Numbered from the stretch's first letter, positions 1-13,239 are shown. The stretch is 64,000 bases of DNA from Isoetes taiwanensis (GCA_021234155.1 JAJEKV010000046.1:1852298-1916297); one strand, 5' to 3'. Made by a program: numbers and translations. Notes: generated from the sequence alone by a model not told the origin.

Positions 1-32
1 ATTTTTTTTTATATAACAATCAACACACAACT

Positions 33-450
33 ACCATTAATATTATTAACACAAACCATTGCATTTAACACATATAAATTAAAATCCCCCTTAAACCCCC
101 TTTGGTTTGGGTGCATATTCACACGGGGGGTTATGTAGGGCAGCGAGAGCCCCAAACATATATTTACAATACATGTACAAAATTAACACCATTAAGTATT
201 CTTTCAAACCTTATAGTATTTTACAAACTTTAATATACAGTATACAAAAACTTGTACATGCATACCCCACAAACGAGGATCGCTATGTACGGTCCAGATT
301 TTGGAATAAAGGGCAAATATGCCCATCCGACAGCTCTCGTTGCCCGGAGTAACCCCCCGTGTGAATATGCACCCAAACCAAAGGGGGTTTAAGGGGGATT
401 TTAATTTATATGTGTTAAATGCAATGGTTTGTGTTAATAATATTAATGGT
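33..450. mobile_element. MITE-like element with 101-bp perfect inverted repeats
   Basis: Positions 33-133 are an exact reverse complement of 350-450 (outer end ACCATTAATATTATTAAC). The pairing continues imperfectly inward, for example GGGCAGCGAGAGC near 138 against GGGCAACGAGAGC read on the minus strand near 340. About 175 bases of unpaired AT-rich DNA lie in the middle, and there is no coding potential. The layout fits a foldback or MITE-type non-autonomous DNA transposon. I see no convincing target-site duplication in the immediate flanks, so the superfamily is undetermined. The perfect identity of the arms suggests recent origin or homogenisation. Confidence 0.8.
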
Positions 451-1153
451 CCACAATTCTTTTTTGCCCAGGTCAGGACTAGGTATGGCAATCCAGGTCG
501 AACCCATGGGAAAGCACCCTAAGGGTCAATTTTGCCATTATTTTTGTCCGTTGTCATATGGTGAAATCTGCTTACTTATTATAGGTAGCCACCATAATTT
601 ACATGGCAAACCGCCCCTTCCAGTACTTTATATTAGATTGGCCTAGTTTGCTGGCATACCAGTTTTTATGCTGGCAAAACGGCTTGTTGGCATATATTTT
701 TCTAAAACTAAAGCTTTGGTTTTAGCAAATGGGATAGAAAGATTACCTATGTGGTTGGGTTGAGAGTTGGCCACTAATGACCATGTGGCCAATTATTAGT
801 GACAAGAAAGCCAAAATGTGGTCTAAACTATGGGTAGATTGATATAGTGGTAATTTAGTTATATGTGGTTCTCTACACATACAAGTCCATATAGAAATCC
901 AACTATGTGTAGTGTGAATTCTCCCTATCATTATATGTGCTCTTGTTATACTATTGTGGTATGACATAAAGGTAATATCACATGTATGACGTAAAACGTG
1001 CTATCTATATACAATCACATCTTTATATTATATAAATTATAAAGTTTTAGCGTATGTCATGAAGCAAACCCTAATTTGGGCGGTTGAGATCATCTGATTG
1101 CATCCGAAGGCCGAGATGTATCGCACGACTTCCCACCACCGTGATTGGCCATG
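451..1153. other. Unassigned stretch
   Basis: No gene is supported here. Short open frames lack recognisable content. The last 70 bases are more GC-rich than the rest and lead directly into the purine tract. Confidence 0.5.
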
Positions 1154-2240
1154 CTTTAATCTCTGAAGAGGAAAGGGGAAAGGGAAAGGGAAAGGGAGGA
1201 GAAAATGGCAAAGTGAAAGGTAAAAAAAACATGGGTAAAAAAAAAGAAGGAAAAGGGAAAAGGGAAGGGAAAAGAGCACGAAAAAAGAGAAAGGAAAAGA
1301 AAAGGAGAAAAGAAAGGAAAAAAGGACACTATGAAAAGGAGAAGAGGGAAAGGGTGAGGACATGAGTAAAAAGAAGGGGAAAAGGGGATGAGGAAAAGGC
1401 TGGGAAAAGGGTCGAGAGAAGGGAAGAGAAGGGAAAAGGAAAAGGGAAAATGAAAGGAAAAGGGAAAGGGAAAAGAAAGGGGGAGGATGAGGGAGCAAAA
1501 AAAGACACTGGAAAATGGGAAGAGGAAAATGGTGGGGAAAGGAGAAAAAAGGAAGGGAAAAACGACACAAAAAAACGGAAGAGAAAAGGGGAGAGAAAAA
1601 GGGAAAGGGAAAGGGAAAAGAAAAAGGGAGGGGGGAAGCGAATAAGGGAAGAAAAAATGGCATAGAGAAAACTGGAAGAGGAAATAGGGAAAAAGTGAAG
1701 GAAAAAAAAAAGGAAGAGGGAAAGTGCGAGAAAAGGAGAAAAGAAAAGGTACGGAACAAATGAAAGGGAAAAGAACAAAGGAGGGGGAAAGGGAAGGAAA
1801 AAAGGCACAAAAATAAAGGGAAGGGAAAAAAAAACACTGGAAAAAAGGAGAAGCAAAAAACGGTGGGGAAAAGTGATATGGGAAAAGGGAAAGAGAAAAT
1901 GAAAAGAAAAAAGAAAAGGAAAAGGGAAAGAAAGAGGGGAAAATAGAAGGAGGAGAGGGGAAGGGGAAAAAGGCCATCGAAAAATAAAAGGGGAAGGGGA
2001 AGAGGAAAAGGAAAGGGAAAGGGAAAGGAAGCAGAGCGGAGGGGAGGGGAGGGAAGAAAAGGAAAAGGGAAAAAAGGTAAAAGAAAAAGAGGAAGGAAAA
2101 CGGGGAGGAGAATAAAGGGAATGAGAGAAAAATAAGGGTAAAATAGGAATGGGAGAGGAGAGGAATAAAAAGGAAGAGAAAAATGGAAAAAGGACAAAGC
2201 AGGGAATAGAAAAATAGAAAAGGAAAAAACAAGGTGCTGC
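1154..2240. repeat. 1.1-kb polypurine/polypyrimidine tract
   Basis: The + strand is almost only A and G for about 1,090 bases, built from degenerate GGAAA, GGGAAA and GAAAAG units, with isolated T and C bases. The minus strand is accordingly open in several frames, with Phe, Pro, Ser and Leu as nearly the only residues. That openness is a composition artefact and not a gene. Long purine-pyrimidine mirror sequences of this kind can form triplex (H-DNA) structures; that is general knowledge and is not tested here. Confidence 0.9.
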
Positions 2241-3744
2241 GCACAGAGGGTTGCCCTCCATGGCCGGAGAGTGAAGTGGCTTAAATCATAGTTCAAAGTC
2301 ATGTTTTCACAATCAATTCAAATTGCTACTTCAAGACAATAGAGTACTTGATACTTGATAACATACGAAACAATGAATCAAAATTGCTATTTTAAAACAT
2401 TGACATTTTGTGAAGGTGATGGTACCCGTTTGCGTCACTAACTGCTCCTTAGATGTTGAGCCTAGGCCCTGTTGAAGGCAATGTGGAACCACGCTTTCCT
2501 TGCAGGATTGTTCCATCCCTAGATAGTACATTGAGGCCCTGCAATGGTTGTCAAGCTCTACAGTTACATGGTAATTTGAGTTTCAGCCTAGCATTTGTTC
2601 CATAGAATATTACAAGGAATATTCCATTGAGCAATTGCTAGGGTTGTGCAACCATAGCTTCTATTTTGTTGTTACCTTGAATAAATATGTTGTCTCCCTC
2701 GTGAAGCATTGATAGGGATGCTCATTTTGTTTCAGTTTTTGTCCTCTGTGGTTGGAGGCCATCAATATATCACGGGTGGTTCAACACCAGTCTCGCATAT
2801 TTTTTTGTATTTTCTTCGTGACAAATATAACAAACATGCATGTATATAAAGATGAATAGCCAACTTTGTAGTTCCTAATTGGAAGTGCATGAAGATAAGC
2901 CTATGTAGAGGTTTGCTGCATAGGTATGACAAGCTATTTTATTTGATTTCATAAATATATAGATAGATAAATAAGATGCTAATGTGTTACCCTTTAAATG
3001 GGATATGAAAACAATGATAAGTGGAATGTAGATGTTGATGATGTTCAACTATGAGGTGGTCAATCATGCACCAATCTTAAATATTCAAACAAAATGCCTC
3101 GTTTGTAGCACTTCTAACTCGGTGAAGCAACTTCAGATTTGTATATCCAACTTTTCTTTGTACAAGGTATAGCAAAATTTCAGTTACCTCTTATGACTCT
3201 ATTTGAACCTCCAGATTTGTACATCAAATGCTTATTATTAATACCTCTTATGACTCTATTTGAACCTCTATTAAGTGTATCAAACTTCTTTTTATAAATA
3301 GAATAGATTGTTGGTTTTCAATTGGTAGGCAACCTCTTATGCGTAAGCACCTAGTGTCCATTATGGTAGAGTACTATTCAACCCCTTTCCTGTCCTGATG
3401 CACTTGCACCTTCAACTAGAACCATGGATCATCAATGTCCATGGACAAGCCAAACTTGGCTTTAGGAGGCTGAGACTCATTCAACAGGGCAGACTATGTA
3501 CTTCAATCAAACATGAACACGTGCCATTTTTAGAATAACATAGGTAAGCGAAAATAACTTTGCACATTCTTTGCAACATAACCAATTTAATAACTATCCT
3601 AAGGTCAATTTCATCAATTTTCAAGAAAGGCCTCGGATTAAAATGAACATCGACAAAGAAAGAATTAAACAATCATAGAACACTCATGTTTCTACATGTT
3701 GAGAAAAAAGACAACCAAATACATTGTTAAAAAATCTGCACCTT
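2241..3744. other. Unassigned stretch with a small tandem duplication
   Basis: No gene is supported. A 26-bp segment (ACCTCTTATGACTCTATTTG and following bases) occurs at about 3186 and again at about 3241, a local duplication. The rest is AT-rich DNA with no recognised content. Confidence 0.5.
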
Positions 3745-3749
3745 TCATC

Positions 3750-4908
3750 ACCTCCCGGTCAATGCAGCTTTGAACATCATACTTACAAGCTCTTGTGCGA
3801 TCGGGACAATACGTAACCTAGGAAGAGAAGAAACATTCCACATTATTTTGACAGGAGGCATTTATTACGTAAAAGAAAATAAGAAGAGCAATATACCTCT
3901 AAAGGTTGAAAGGTATCATCAATTAGAATAAAAATTCCATAGATGGCCCTTGCAGTTGGACAGTGCATCTCTGGATCTTCAAAGACATCGTTCGGACCTT
4001 CTGGTGAATATCCGCCCATTTCACTGAGCAAATGTTCAAGACAATATTTAAGAGAGGAAAAGGTGGCAGCATTCACAAAAAGCAAAAGCAAAAGAAGTAA
4101 ATTGCTACTGTCACACTCCGCTGTCTTTAAAAGCCAATCACAATAAGTTCTTTTGGATGCTACCTTTGTGCTCGTTTTCAAACTGGGGAACAAAATCATG
4201 AGTGTTTATATGATTCAATTTTCCAGCGGTAATTACGCAAGGCAATGGCACACATCAAAAGCGCCCATTAAGGTTTTCCATTCAAAACATGAAGGATGAG
4301 ATCAGGATACTCACCATAGCATTAAATTGACTCTCATGGATTACCAAAATTTGCTTTCATGAATTGTATATTTTGCTATTTGCTAACCTAGTGCATATTT
4401 GATATTTGTCGGAAAACCTTCCACATATTTCCCATCGTTCGGACATTTTCACATACCCGAAGACATCGCGCATGGGAAAATTTCCGGTTGTACGCAAACT
4501 ACACAACAACACTATGTAGCACAAAAGTCAGAACTTTACGCGGAGAAAAGGGCTGGATTCTCAACATATGCCGACAAATTTTGGGACCAATCTCCATGAG
4601 ACGAATAAGAGCATAAATTATTTTCCTTCTTTTCTTCTCGTCTTATATGCAAGCAACAACAACAATTAAAAAAAAATAAAACTTAACAATAACATCAATA
4701 GCAACAATGTAAACGGTGCAACAAGACAAACAACGGATCACCAACGGTCAGTAATAATATTATGTATCTCAAAAGCTACACAAAACATTGCCTACCTGCT
4801 GCATTGTCCTTGCTAGATGATGCTTCATGACAACGCATGCCTCAAATGGAAATTGGTTCACATATTGATCATGACGTAATGCTGCTGCCTTTCTGAACTC
4901 TTCATCAA
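3750..4908 (-). CDS. Exons of an unrecognised minus-strand gene
   Basis: Three exon-like blocks with good splice signals can be read on the minus strand. Exon A (4796-4908) encodes DEEFRKAAALRHDQYVNQFP and following residues and ends at a CAG|GTAGGC donor. Exon B (3897-4023) starts after a TTTGCTCAG acceptor, contains GGYSPEGPNDVFEDPEMHCP and IYGIFILIDDTFQPLE, and ends at GAG|GTATAT. Exon C starts at 3817 after a TTCCTAG acceptor and reads VTYCPDRTRACKYDVQSCID; its end is uncertain because a strong GTAAGTATG donor lies inside it. Exons B and C join in phase. I do not recognise the family. The complete gene is not resolved, and the link between A and B is inferred only from strand and proximity. 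Confidence 0.4.
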
Positions 4909-5087
4909 CTTGCAATCCAGTCCAGATAATATGACCTTAGGAACAAGCAGGTCCATGGCAGCTACTGTTCTCCCATCATCACTGTATAATACTATGCTTG
5001 CTTCGTCTAATCTACCAGCTTTACAAAGATTTTCAAATGAGCTGGTGCATGCTTTGATGCTAGGAGCAGCCCTGTCAATAGTATCTT

Positions 5088-6526
5088 TTAGAAACTGCCA
5101 TACTGCATCATGACTTCCTTTTCCACACCGTGAATAATAATGCTATCTGAGAAATAACCCTCGAGTGACATATCAACAACAAGCATACTAACTTGTCCCG
5201 TTTTGCTTGCTTTACTGAACCCACTGAAAAGAACCTTATATACAAAAGCATTAGGAGGATAATCTTTTTGTAGCATTATTTGAAATAATGTATAAGCTTC
5301 ATCAACCCTGCTTTCTCTACAAAGCCCATGTATAACTGTGTTGTATGTCACTGAATCTGGAATATGGTGCTTTAGAACCATCCTGTCTAAAAGTTTATAT
5401 GCATCATCATATTTGCTTCCCTTGCACAGAGCATTAAGCAAAATGTTATATGTAATCGCATTTGGAACACAACCCCTGCTAATACCTTCTTTATAGAGGT
5501 CGCATGCCTCTTCAAGTTTCTTGATATTACAGAGCCCTTTCAGGATACAATTATATGTAGCAGTATTTTGTGTGTGACCTCTTTGAATCATTTCATTGAG
5601 CATGTGTGCTGCATCTAGTCTTTGAACTCTACAAAGATCACTTAGAAGAATATTATATGTGACAACATCTGGATTGCACTCGTAGTCAATCATCTTTCGA
5701 AATAGCTCATCCGCTTCGTCAATTTTACGTGCCATGCAAAGGCTTTTGCAACCATAGTATAAATCATGTTACATGCATCCTTTATTTTCTCTACTTTGCA
5801 AAGCTCATTTACCAATGTTGAAAATGCCACAATATCTGGAGCATGCTCAATCATCACATTGAAAAGCCTATGAGCTGCATCCATATTTCCTACTTTACAA
5901 ATTCCGTCATCATAGTGCGTGCTATAGGTGACAATAGTCCTTGACATGGTCTGCATTTCACAAAATAGGTTATAAGCTTCATCAATTCTGCCCTTTTCGC
6001 ATAGGGAATCAAGGAGGATATTACAAGTGATAATGGTGGCCTTCACATCTCTTGCTGCCATTTCCTTATGAATCCTGCATGCTGCATCAACTTTTCCTGA
6101 TAAACAGAGTACACGAATAAGCAGGCCAAAAGTAAAGGAGTTTAGTTCATAGCCAGCTTCTAGCATCTGCTAATACAGTATGAACTTTCTGATGGTGCCA
6201 TGTTTTTATCAGAACTCCCAAGAGACAATTGTATGTAAATACCGAGTGCCTATAACCATTGTTGCCCAATCAAAAAGCTTGAAGGCAGCATCTGCCTTGT
6301 GCAAGTGTTTTAAGAAACTCAAAATAGAGTTTCTGCTAGCCAATATCTCTTTTAACAATCCATAATCTCTAAGTTTATTCCCCTCAAATCCACAATCTTT
6401 TTCATCTGCCTCTTCATGTGTTTTTAATTGAGGGCCACAGACAGTCCGGTAAGGGGTTGTTCCAAATTGCCAATTTTTTGACAGATGAATGTTTAAAGCT
6501 CGAGAATAAATGACAACATACCTCAT
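5088..6526 (-). pseudogene. P-class pentatricopeptide-repeat (PPR) protein, frameshifted
   Basis: About ten tandem 35-residue PPR motifs can be read, with signatures such as PDVVTYNILLSDLCRVQRLD, PNAITYNILLNALCKGSKYD and PDSVTYNTVIHGLCRESRVD. P-class PPR proteins bind organellar RNA in mitochondria or plastids. The reading is broken. An N-terminal segment ending ...AAFKLFDWATMVIGTRYLHT (from 6526) loses frame near 6220. The continuation (CLLGVLIKTWHHQKVH) is in another frame, and the frame changes again near 6170. Another shift near 5745 removes roughly 15 residues of one motif. At least three frame breaks make a functional full-length protein unlikely unless these are sequencing errors. There is no DYW or E domain. 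The C-terminus has a weaker last motif and ends at 5088. Confidence 0.85.
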
Positions 6527-7095
6527 TGTGTGTCCTTATCGGACACTTTGCAGATCAGGCGAAGAGATGGCGTCCCTGTTTAATTTGAAATTGGAATCAA
6601 AACAGAAGAAAGCATACTCGGTAAAGGAAAAGGAGGCTGCATTTTTTACTTATTTCTTTTCTGCTTATTCTCACAGCCAAAATACAAAGACAATAATAAC
6701 TATTTACTGCCGTGATACCCTCTCCAGAAAATCCGGCCTGTACAAATACCACAAATGGTGGCCTGTACAAATGGTGGCTCTACAAATGGATTCTAATACC
6801 ACAGCCACCATAGCCCGAGCTTCCAAGAAAAACCTAAATAATACCTTACCATCTGGTTTGTCGACTGAAGAGCCACAGACAGATCGCTAAACTAAGATGA
6901 ATCATCATGATTCCTAACACTGACCAGAAAATATTTGCACCATCCAGTTAGACCTCTCCGGTTAGCCGGTTTCGAGAGCGGCTGCCCACCAACAGAAGTG
7001 ACCGAGAGTTTACACCCAATCATAAGTTTGGAGCAGTCACCAACATATCCTAGGGATATTCTAGCATATACCTAGGATATGCCAAAAGCCCACAT
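6527..7095. other. Unassigned stretch upstream of the PPR pseudogene
   Basis: This may include the promoter side of the minus-strand PPR gene. I see no recognised coding content. An open frame at 6510-6890 on the + strand is not supported by any motif. Confidence 0.4.
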
Positions 7096-7122
7096 AAACA
7101 AGGGTTTGCCCCCTAGGGGCAA
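7096..7122. repeat. Hairpin GGGTTTGCCCC...GGGGCAACCC
   Basis: A near-perfect inverted repeat with a very short loop. A related hairpin (GGGTTTGCCCTTCGGGCAAT) occurs at about 25290, and a weaker GGGTTGCCC motif sits at about 2249. The function is unknown. Confidence 0.6.
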
Positions 7123-7380
7123 CCCAAAAATGAAAAAGAGGTGGAGAAAGGGTGAAAGAGGAATAATGAAAGGGCATACAAAAATGAGAGAAGAGAATGT
7201 GAAATTAGAAAAATAAAAATATCGGAGGGGAAAATAAAAAAAGGGAAAAGGAAGATGGAAGCAATAGAATAGTGGAAAAAGAAAAAAGGTAAATGGTGGA
7301 AAAGGGGAAAGAAAAAAATAAAATATAAAATCGTGGAAAAGAAAAAGGAAAAAGAAATAAGGAAGGAAAAGTGAAAATGT
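7123..7380. repeat. Second purine-rich tract
   Basis: About 260 bases with strong A/G bias on the + strand, more degenerate and A-richer than the 1154-2240 tract. The minus strand is open only because of composition (Phe and Pro rich). Confidence 0.75.
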
Positions 7381-10300
7381 GGCCAAATCCTCTTAATTGT
7401 GTGATTTTAAGACGTAAATTCATTTAACAATTTGCTCCAGAGTGTATCATTTACAGTTCCTAGCTATGTCCAACAACGCTGGGCTCTATTTCTAGTATAT
7501 AAATACTTATTTTTATATTGCACAAATAGAAGCTATACAACTAGCAGTAAGGCATGCTTGAGGCAGAGGTTTTGGATGTCCATGTTTTCTTTTTTGTGCT
7601 TTTCCTTTTTTTTGGCATTATAGTAGTTCAATTTGCAAGAGTATAAAAAAATCTGTAATCTAGCAAATGAGGCTAACCATTTATAGTCATATCTTATCTT
7701 TTAAAATGGGATGGGGTTGGGTTTCGTGCTGGAACACCGCATGTTACGCCGCATGCGGCGTTCCCCTCTCCCGCTTGCGGGACTTTATTTTTTTTGGGCT
7801 ATATGAGATGGGTTTGAAATTTTTGTTGGAATGAAAGCCCGCCATTAGCCGCAACTCAAAGATCCGGCATAGGGAGCTGAAACGATGAAAGCTCGATGGC
7901 AACGTCGATTCTTAGCTTCTTGCTCCCTAATTCAGGTTCAGTTGTCAATAGGAATGGGCAACACTAGAACCCAATACAAAACATAAACAACAATATATTT
8001 CTGCTGCGTCCCGAAGCCCAGGTCTAGGTCCCCGAAAAACTCTGCTCCGGATGTTCGGAGATATCCTTCCCAGAGAATGGGCGGATAGAGAGAAACGGGA
8101 TTCTAGGGATGCTGCTATGGCTTTGGAGCACAGAAGGCAAAATTTTCATCTAGGTCCGGCATAAACTGTGTTTCGACCCGTTTGCATTTCATGCATTTAA
8201 CTGGGGATGCAGGCAGCGAGCGTTTCAGATGCTGCTAAGCATAAGAAGAGGTGCAGCAGCTTAAGGGGTCAGTAGGCTTTTATAAGGAGAACGAGATTAG
8301 TTGCACTTGCAAGCTGCTGTGCGGATTTTACAAGCAGAGGTCGCCAAGCAGAGCAGAGCAGAGCAAACCTTAAATTCTTTGGGTAAGTTATATGATGTTC
8401 TTCATGTATTTTTTCTACATTATGCTACTGTGGATTGACAATAGTACCTGTTTCTTTATGCCATTCTTTACTGGACCTACAACAGATCATCATTTCTTAT
8501 CACGAAGTCAAGCAACCCAGATACTGCCCTACCTGTTTCTTGATTGAACATGTTTTTGAGAAGCCAAAATGATTCTGGCATTGATCATGTATGTCATGAA
8601 GTGTAAATTTTATTTTAGAACTAGATTCTTTTGCAAATGCTTTGATCGTTCAGAAAACTGACCTTTGTAGTTTTAATGTAGATCCATGGTCGACAAATCC
8701 AATAAGAGTGAGCTACGGACATTAGGAATGGTTTGCCATCACCATAGCAAGTCGTGAGCTATGATGCAAATCATGTGGTTCTGAATCTTTTTGCAAATAC
8801 AAACTATGAGATAGTAACAGGGATTGGAAATGGGCAATTTTTTGCATTATCAAATCCGTGAGTTTCAATGTGAGTTGCAATCAGACTCGGTAAGCTAGAA
8901 TTTTGCAAAACATTTGGCAAACACAAGTATATTTGTGTTGGAAATGAAGTACCAACCACTCTTGGCTTATGCAAATTTTATTTTTTGCAGGAGGTAATAT
9001 CATGGGGGCTCTGTATTTTGCATGGTTGCATGGTTAGTCCTTCCTTTTTTTGTTCTATTTAGATTTATATAGTGATCCCTTTTATTATGTAGTGTGGTGG
9101 AGTTCACCAAACAGCTTGATGTGAGAATATAAAGTTTGCGCAGTAAGGTCAATCCATGTAGTTCTTGCTTTTAAATAGTTGCACATTGTGTAAGAATAGT
9201 AGCCAACAAGGCCACATGATGAAAGTCTTGTGGTCAGAAACATGGAAAGCCATACAATTACCTTTACAAAATCATTGCTTTGCTTTGAATACATTGATGC
9301 CTTCATAAATAGTTGAAAAAGTCATCATGTTTGTAATATTTATTGTTCAAGCCGTCCATCATTTATGTTTTGTTGCAATGCAAGAGCAGACCACAGGAGC
9401 ATAGCCGACAGAAACAGTCTTTGAAGCTGTTGATCCATTGCCACAACCATCATACATTTTTTACAGAGGAATTGCTAGGCAGGTAGAACCCTAACACCTA
9501 AACTCTGTTCTATTTGTCTTGCATTTTATAGAAGCTGCAAGTTTTACGTTTTCTTGAGCAGAGCAGTTGGGACTCCATCAGTGGGGTCATTGTGGGTCAA
9601 TATGGTAAGTAGGCTCTTGCAACAAATAATTTGGCCTTCACTGTATTTGCTAAACTGACTCACATGGTTTGCATGGATGTTCTCATAAATATTCTCTGCA
9701 GAATTATGGTAGAATCTCAAGATTTTATAAGACTTTTTCCTTTGCAGCCACCACTATTTTAGAAACCCAGGCCACCACAGTCAGGTTTAGGATTTTCAGA
9801 GGCCTTTCATATTCAATGTGATGGATGGATTTAGGGCCCACAATAGCACCTTGGCTATATTGGAGCAAGCTGCTCAAGGCCACTATAGATTGCACCAGAC
9901 GATACGATGGGAGATGAGGCTTGACAACATTCAATCGGGGTATTTTTATTTTTGTTTATTCTTATCCAAAGCGAAGTTGGAGTTATTTCCTTAAAAGCAC
10001 ATACATGCAGGTTGAAACTCCTTGCCTTAAATCCTCTAAAGAGCTTTTTGCCAAATTAAAATTGAACTTTGATGTCCTTTGTTTTCCCTTTGTTTGAATG
10101 CACCTCCATTTTGCTTACCGTTATGGGTTTTTGCAGAGGTACTCCGACAATTAAGAATGGAGGAAGAAATAAATTGCTCCACCAAAATCTACAAAACTGG
10201 GACTGGCTGGCCTTTGTAAGATACAAGCTTGATGTTGTACCCTTCTTCGCACATCAAGCAATTTAACTGATTCACGGTGGAGTGGGCTATTTCATTTGTA

Positions 10301-13234
10301 AGTTAAAGGTTTGGTGGAGAACATCAAAGGTTGGTGCAACTTTGCCTTGAGAAGGAGATTTTTTTTTTAAGGAATTGGTTCTGAGGGAATAAGAAATGCT
10401 TGGATGATGATATAGCGGATGAACCATTGGAAGATTGCAAGGGTTTGTAGTAGAAGATAGAGCCATTTCCCAAGCCGTGATGAATATTGCAGCAAAAGTT
10501 AATCAGAAAGGTTGGTGTGCAAAAAACCAAGTAGTTTAAGGGCATAATGTGTATATCAAAGGTGACAGGATATCTTGATATTTTATCATGGACAAAATCA
10601 GAACTTGGTGGTGACGGTCATGGTATCCTTGCTAGATGGTGATGCTTACTCAGATTTCCAGTGCTGCATCGGCCATTTCTTAGCAATGGCATGGTTGCTA
10701 GCTATCCCAAAATATTATATTCTGTATTTTTAGAAACAGTTGATAGGTCTGGACCATTGCATTAGGCGGTGCTCTTCCACTATGAAGGATGCACAAGAAA
10801 CTAGCGAGATAATTCACAAATCAAAGACTCTTTAAAAGGAGGAGGAGAGAATTTAAACAGATTTAGAGCCATTCTAAATTTCAGAAACTAGCTGGAAAGT
10901 CACAAATCAAAGAGGACATAAAAGGAGAAGGACGAGAGAATTTGAACAGATCTAGAGCCATTTGCTAAGCATTTTTTGTCTGACTAACTGTGTGCTTATA
11001 CTGAAAGCAATCCCATGGAAGAGTTTATATCCTGACCATAAGGATTATATATTGGCATTTTGATTGTGTAATGTGTATGTTGTAGATCTATTATCTTTGC
11101 TTTAGTATCGGCTTGGCTAACCATCCTTTTGCCTGTAATACTTACATTGGACTAGATGAAGGGGAATATCTCCTTTGGTTGATTAATTTAATGGCAAATG
11201 GATGAGACCATCATGCCAGGATATCATGCCAGGATACCAAGCAAGAACGGTTTGCCTTATAATCATGGGAGCTTTGTCATACAATGCATAAAGAGATGGC
11301 CTATACATTGTCGAAAATGTAAAGGTCTTTTGGACATGACGGCTGAAAATGTCGGCATGACAATATGCAAAAACATTATAAAGGAACTTTTATTTGTTTG
11401 TTATTCCATCTACAAACTGTGAATCTTAAACTTCATGGAGCTTTTAACTTGCAGAATAGAACAAGATCTGGAGCAGAAGGTAAATTGTTTTCCTACTTTG
11501 GAGTAGAAAGGAAGCATTTTAACATCTGCAATTATATTGTTATGTTGTGAATATGATATGGCTTCTTGCAATGCAATTTAAATTCTTAAACTTCTTATGA
11601 ATTTCTTTTTATGCTCCTTTCTATTGTGATATGGGAGGCTTGATTCTCTAGGAACATCTTTTATTTTTTTCTCTTATAATGAATATTTTACATATTTGTG
11701 CATTTGCAATGCTTAAATGTTCATGGTGCATTGGATATATGCATTCATCTGCTCATGCTGTTGAGGAAAAATAAAAAGCTGGATTTAATATATGTTGCGA
11801 GTTTTACCACTTTTTTGGCCGATCACATGTGTTTATAGAGCTAATAAGAAATCAAATATGAATGGTCTTATGATTGAGTTGCATTTGCTTGGTGCCTACC
11901 ACTAAAACTATGACAAGTATAAGTGTGGTTGTACCTAAATGTAAAATAAAAAAAGGAATCCTTTAATTCAATAATCTAAAAGGCAAGAATCACAAGGGAA
12001 ATCCATCTTATGGCCCTTATCTGATGGTCCATCTAAATAAGGATGGTGAAGTTTTTAAGCAACATTGGGATCCTATTGCTTTTCTATCATTTTCATATAT
12101 TGAGGTAAGACACAACCCAATTTTCTTGGCTATGCTTTTTAGTCAATACTATATCACATTTGTCCCTCCTCTAAATGACACATATTTGACTTTTGATTGT
12201 AGAAAATGGATATGCCATATTTGCCCTTCCTCCTTAACCAACCTAAATGGGAGTAGTGATTTGAGGAAAGACTACCTATTCTTCACTAAAAGGTTGCATG
12301 CTTTGGAATATACAATCGTTCAAGATTTTATCTTGAAGTAAGTGTAAATGAAGAAGTCATCTCAAGCCCTATTTGCAGAATCTTAGGCAATGATGTGTGC
12401 AATGTTGCCATGTTTGTGTGGATAAGGTGTCAACCTACGAGGTTGTCAAGGTGGAGCAAATCATCCAACTAAACATAGAGAACTAGGTGTGCATAGAGAA
12501 TCATCTACCACAACTTTAGTTAACCCATTCGTTGCATCGAAAATAGTATTGGATGTTTCTAGAGCTTGATTCATTGTCGAATTTTACAATCACCTGTTTG
12601 AATCATTGTTGAGTCATAGTACATTTTGGGGCCTAATATAAGACTTAAAAAGATAGAGATATTCTTGAATGTGTTTGTGACCCTTATCTCCAACTTTATT
12701 TGACTACAATCATCACATAATTTTTATACGATCAATTCCTGAAACAAATGTAAGTTGCCCAGTAAGTTGAACTAACAGGTTCACAATCATTCAATGGATT
12801 CATTAGCTGACCAATTAAAAATAATTTATAAAATCAATATAATTCCTTATTCCTTAAATTGGGCATTATTTTAAGCCCAAATTTATGCCTATGAGACCAT
12901 TTATTTTTGCGTAATTTAGAATAGAAATGGGTCTTTTACATTGACTCATATAAGCAACAATGTGTTTTTTCATTGCCTCATATAAGCAACAATGTGTTTT
13001 TCATTGCCTCAATTGAAACACAATGCAAGGTGAATTATAATTTTGTTATTAGAGGAATATTTTGATGTTTTGATGTGATGTTCATCTGTTTAGATTCAGG
13101 TTGTAGTGCATGTCTATAATGACAATGTCAATAGCATATCATTTGATGTTTTAGATGCAAATATACCATGATATGACCCCATATATGCACTACAACATAT
13201 CATATCCATTCCATTCCACCTACGCATCCTATCC
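7381..13234. other. Long unassigned stretch
   Basis: About 5.8 kb without a supportable gene. It contains a 16-bp perfect palindrome (ACGCCGCATGCGGCGT, about 7750-7765), closely followed by a CCCGCTTGCGGG hairpin at about 7780. A short duplication around 12960-13010 repeats ATATAAGCAACAATGTG. The many short open frames lack domain content. The part next to 13235 is the pre-insertion flank of the copia element. Confidence 0.5.
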
Positions 13235-13239
13235 TATTC

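Noticed and set aside
1037-2302. Long minus-strand open frames of up to 421 codons
   Set aside because: They consist almost only of Phe, Pro, Ser and Leu because the strand is polypyrimidine. Several frames are open at once and none has protein-like content.
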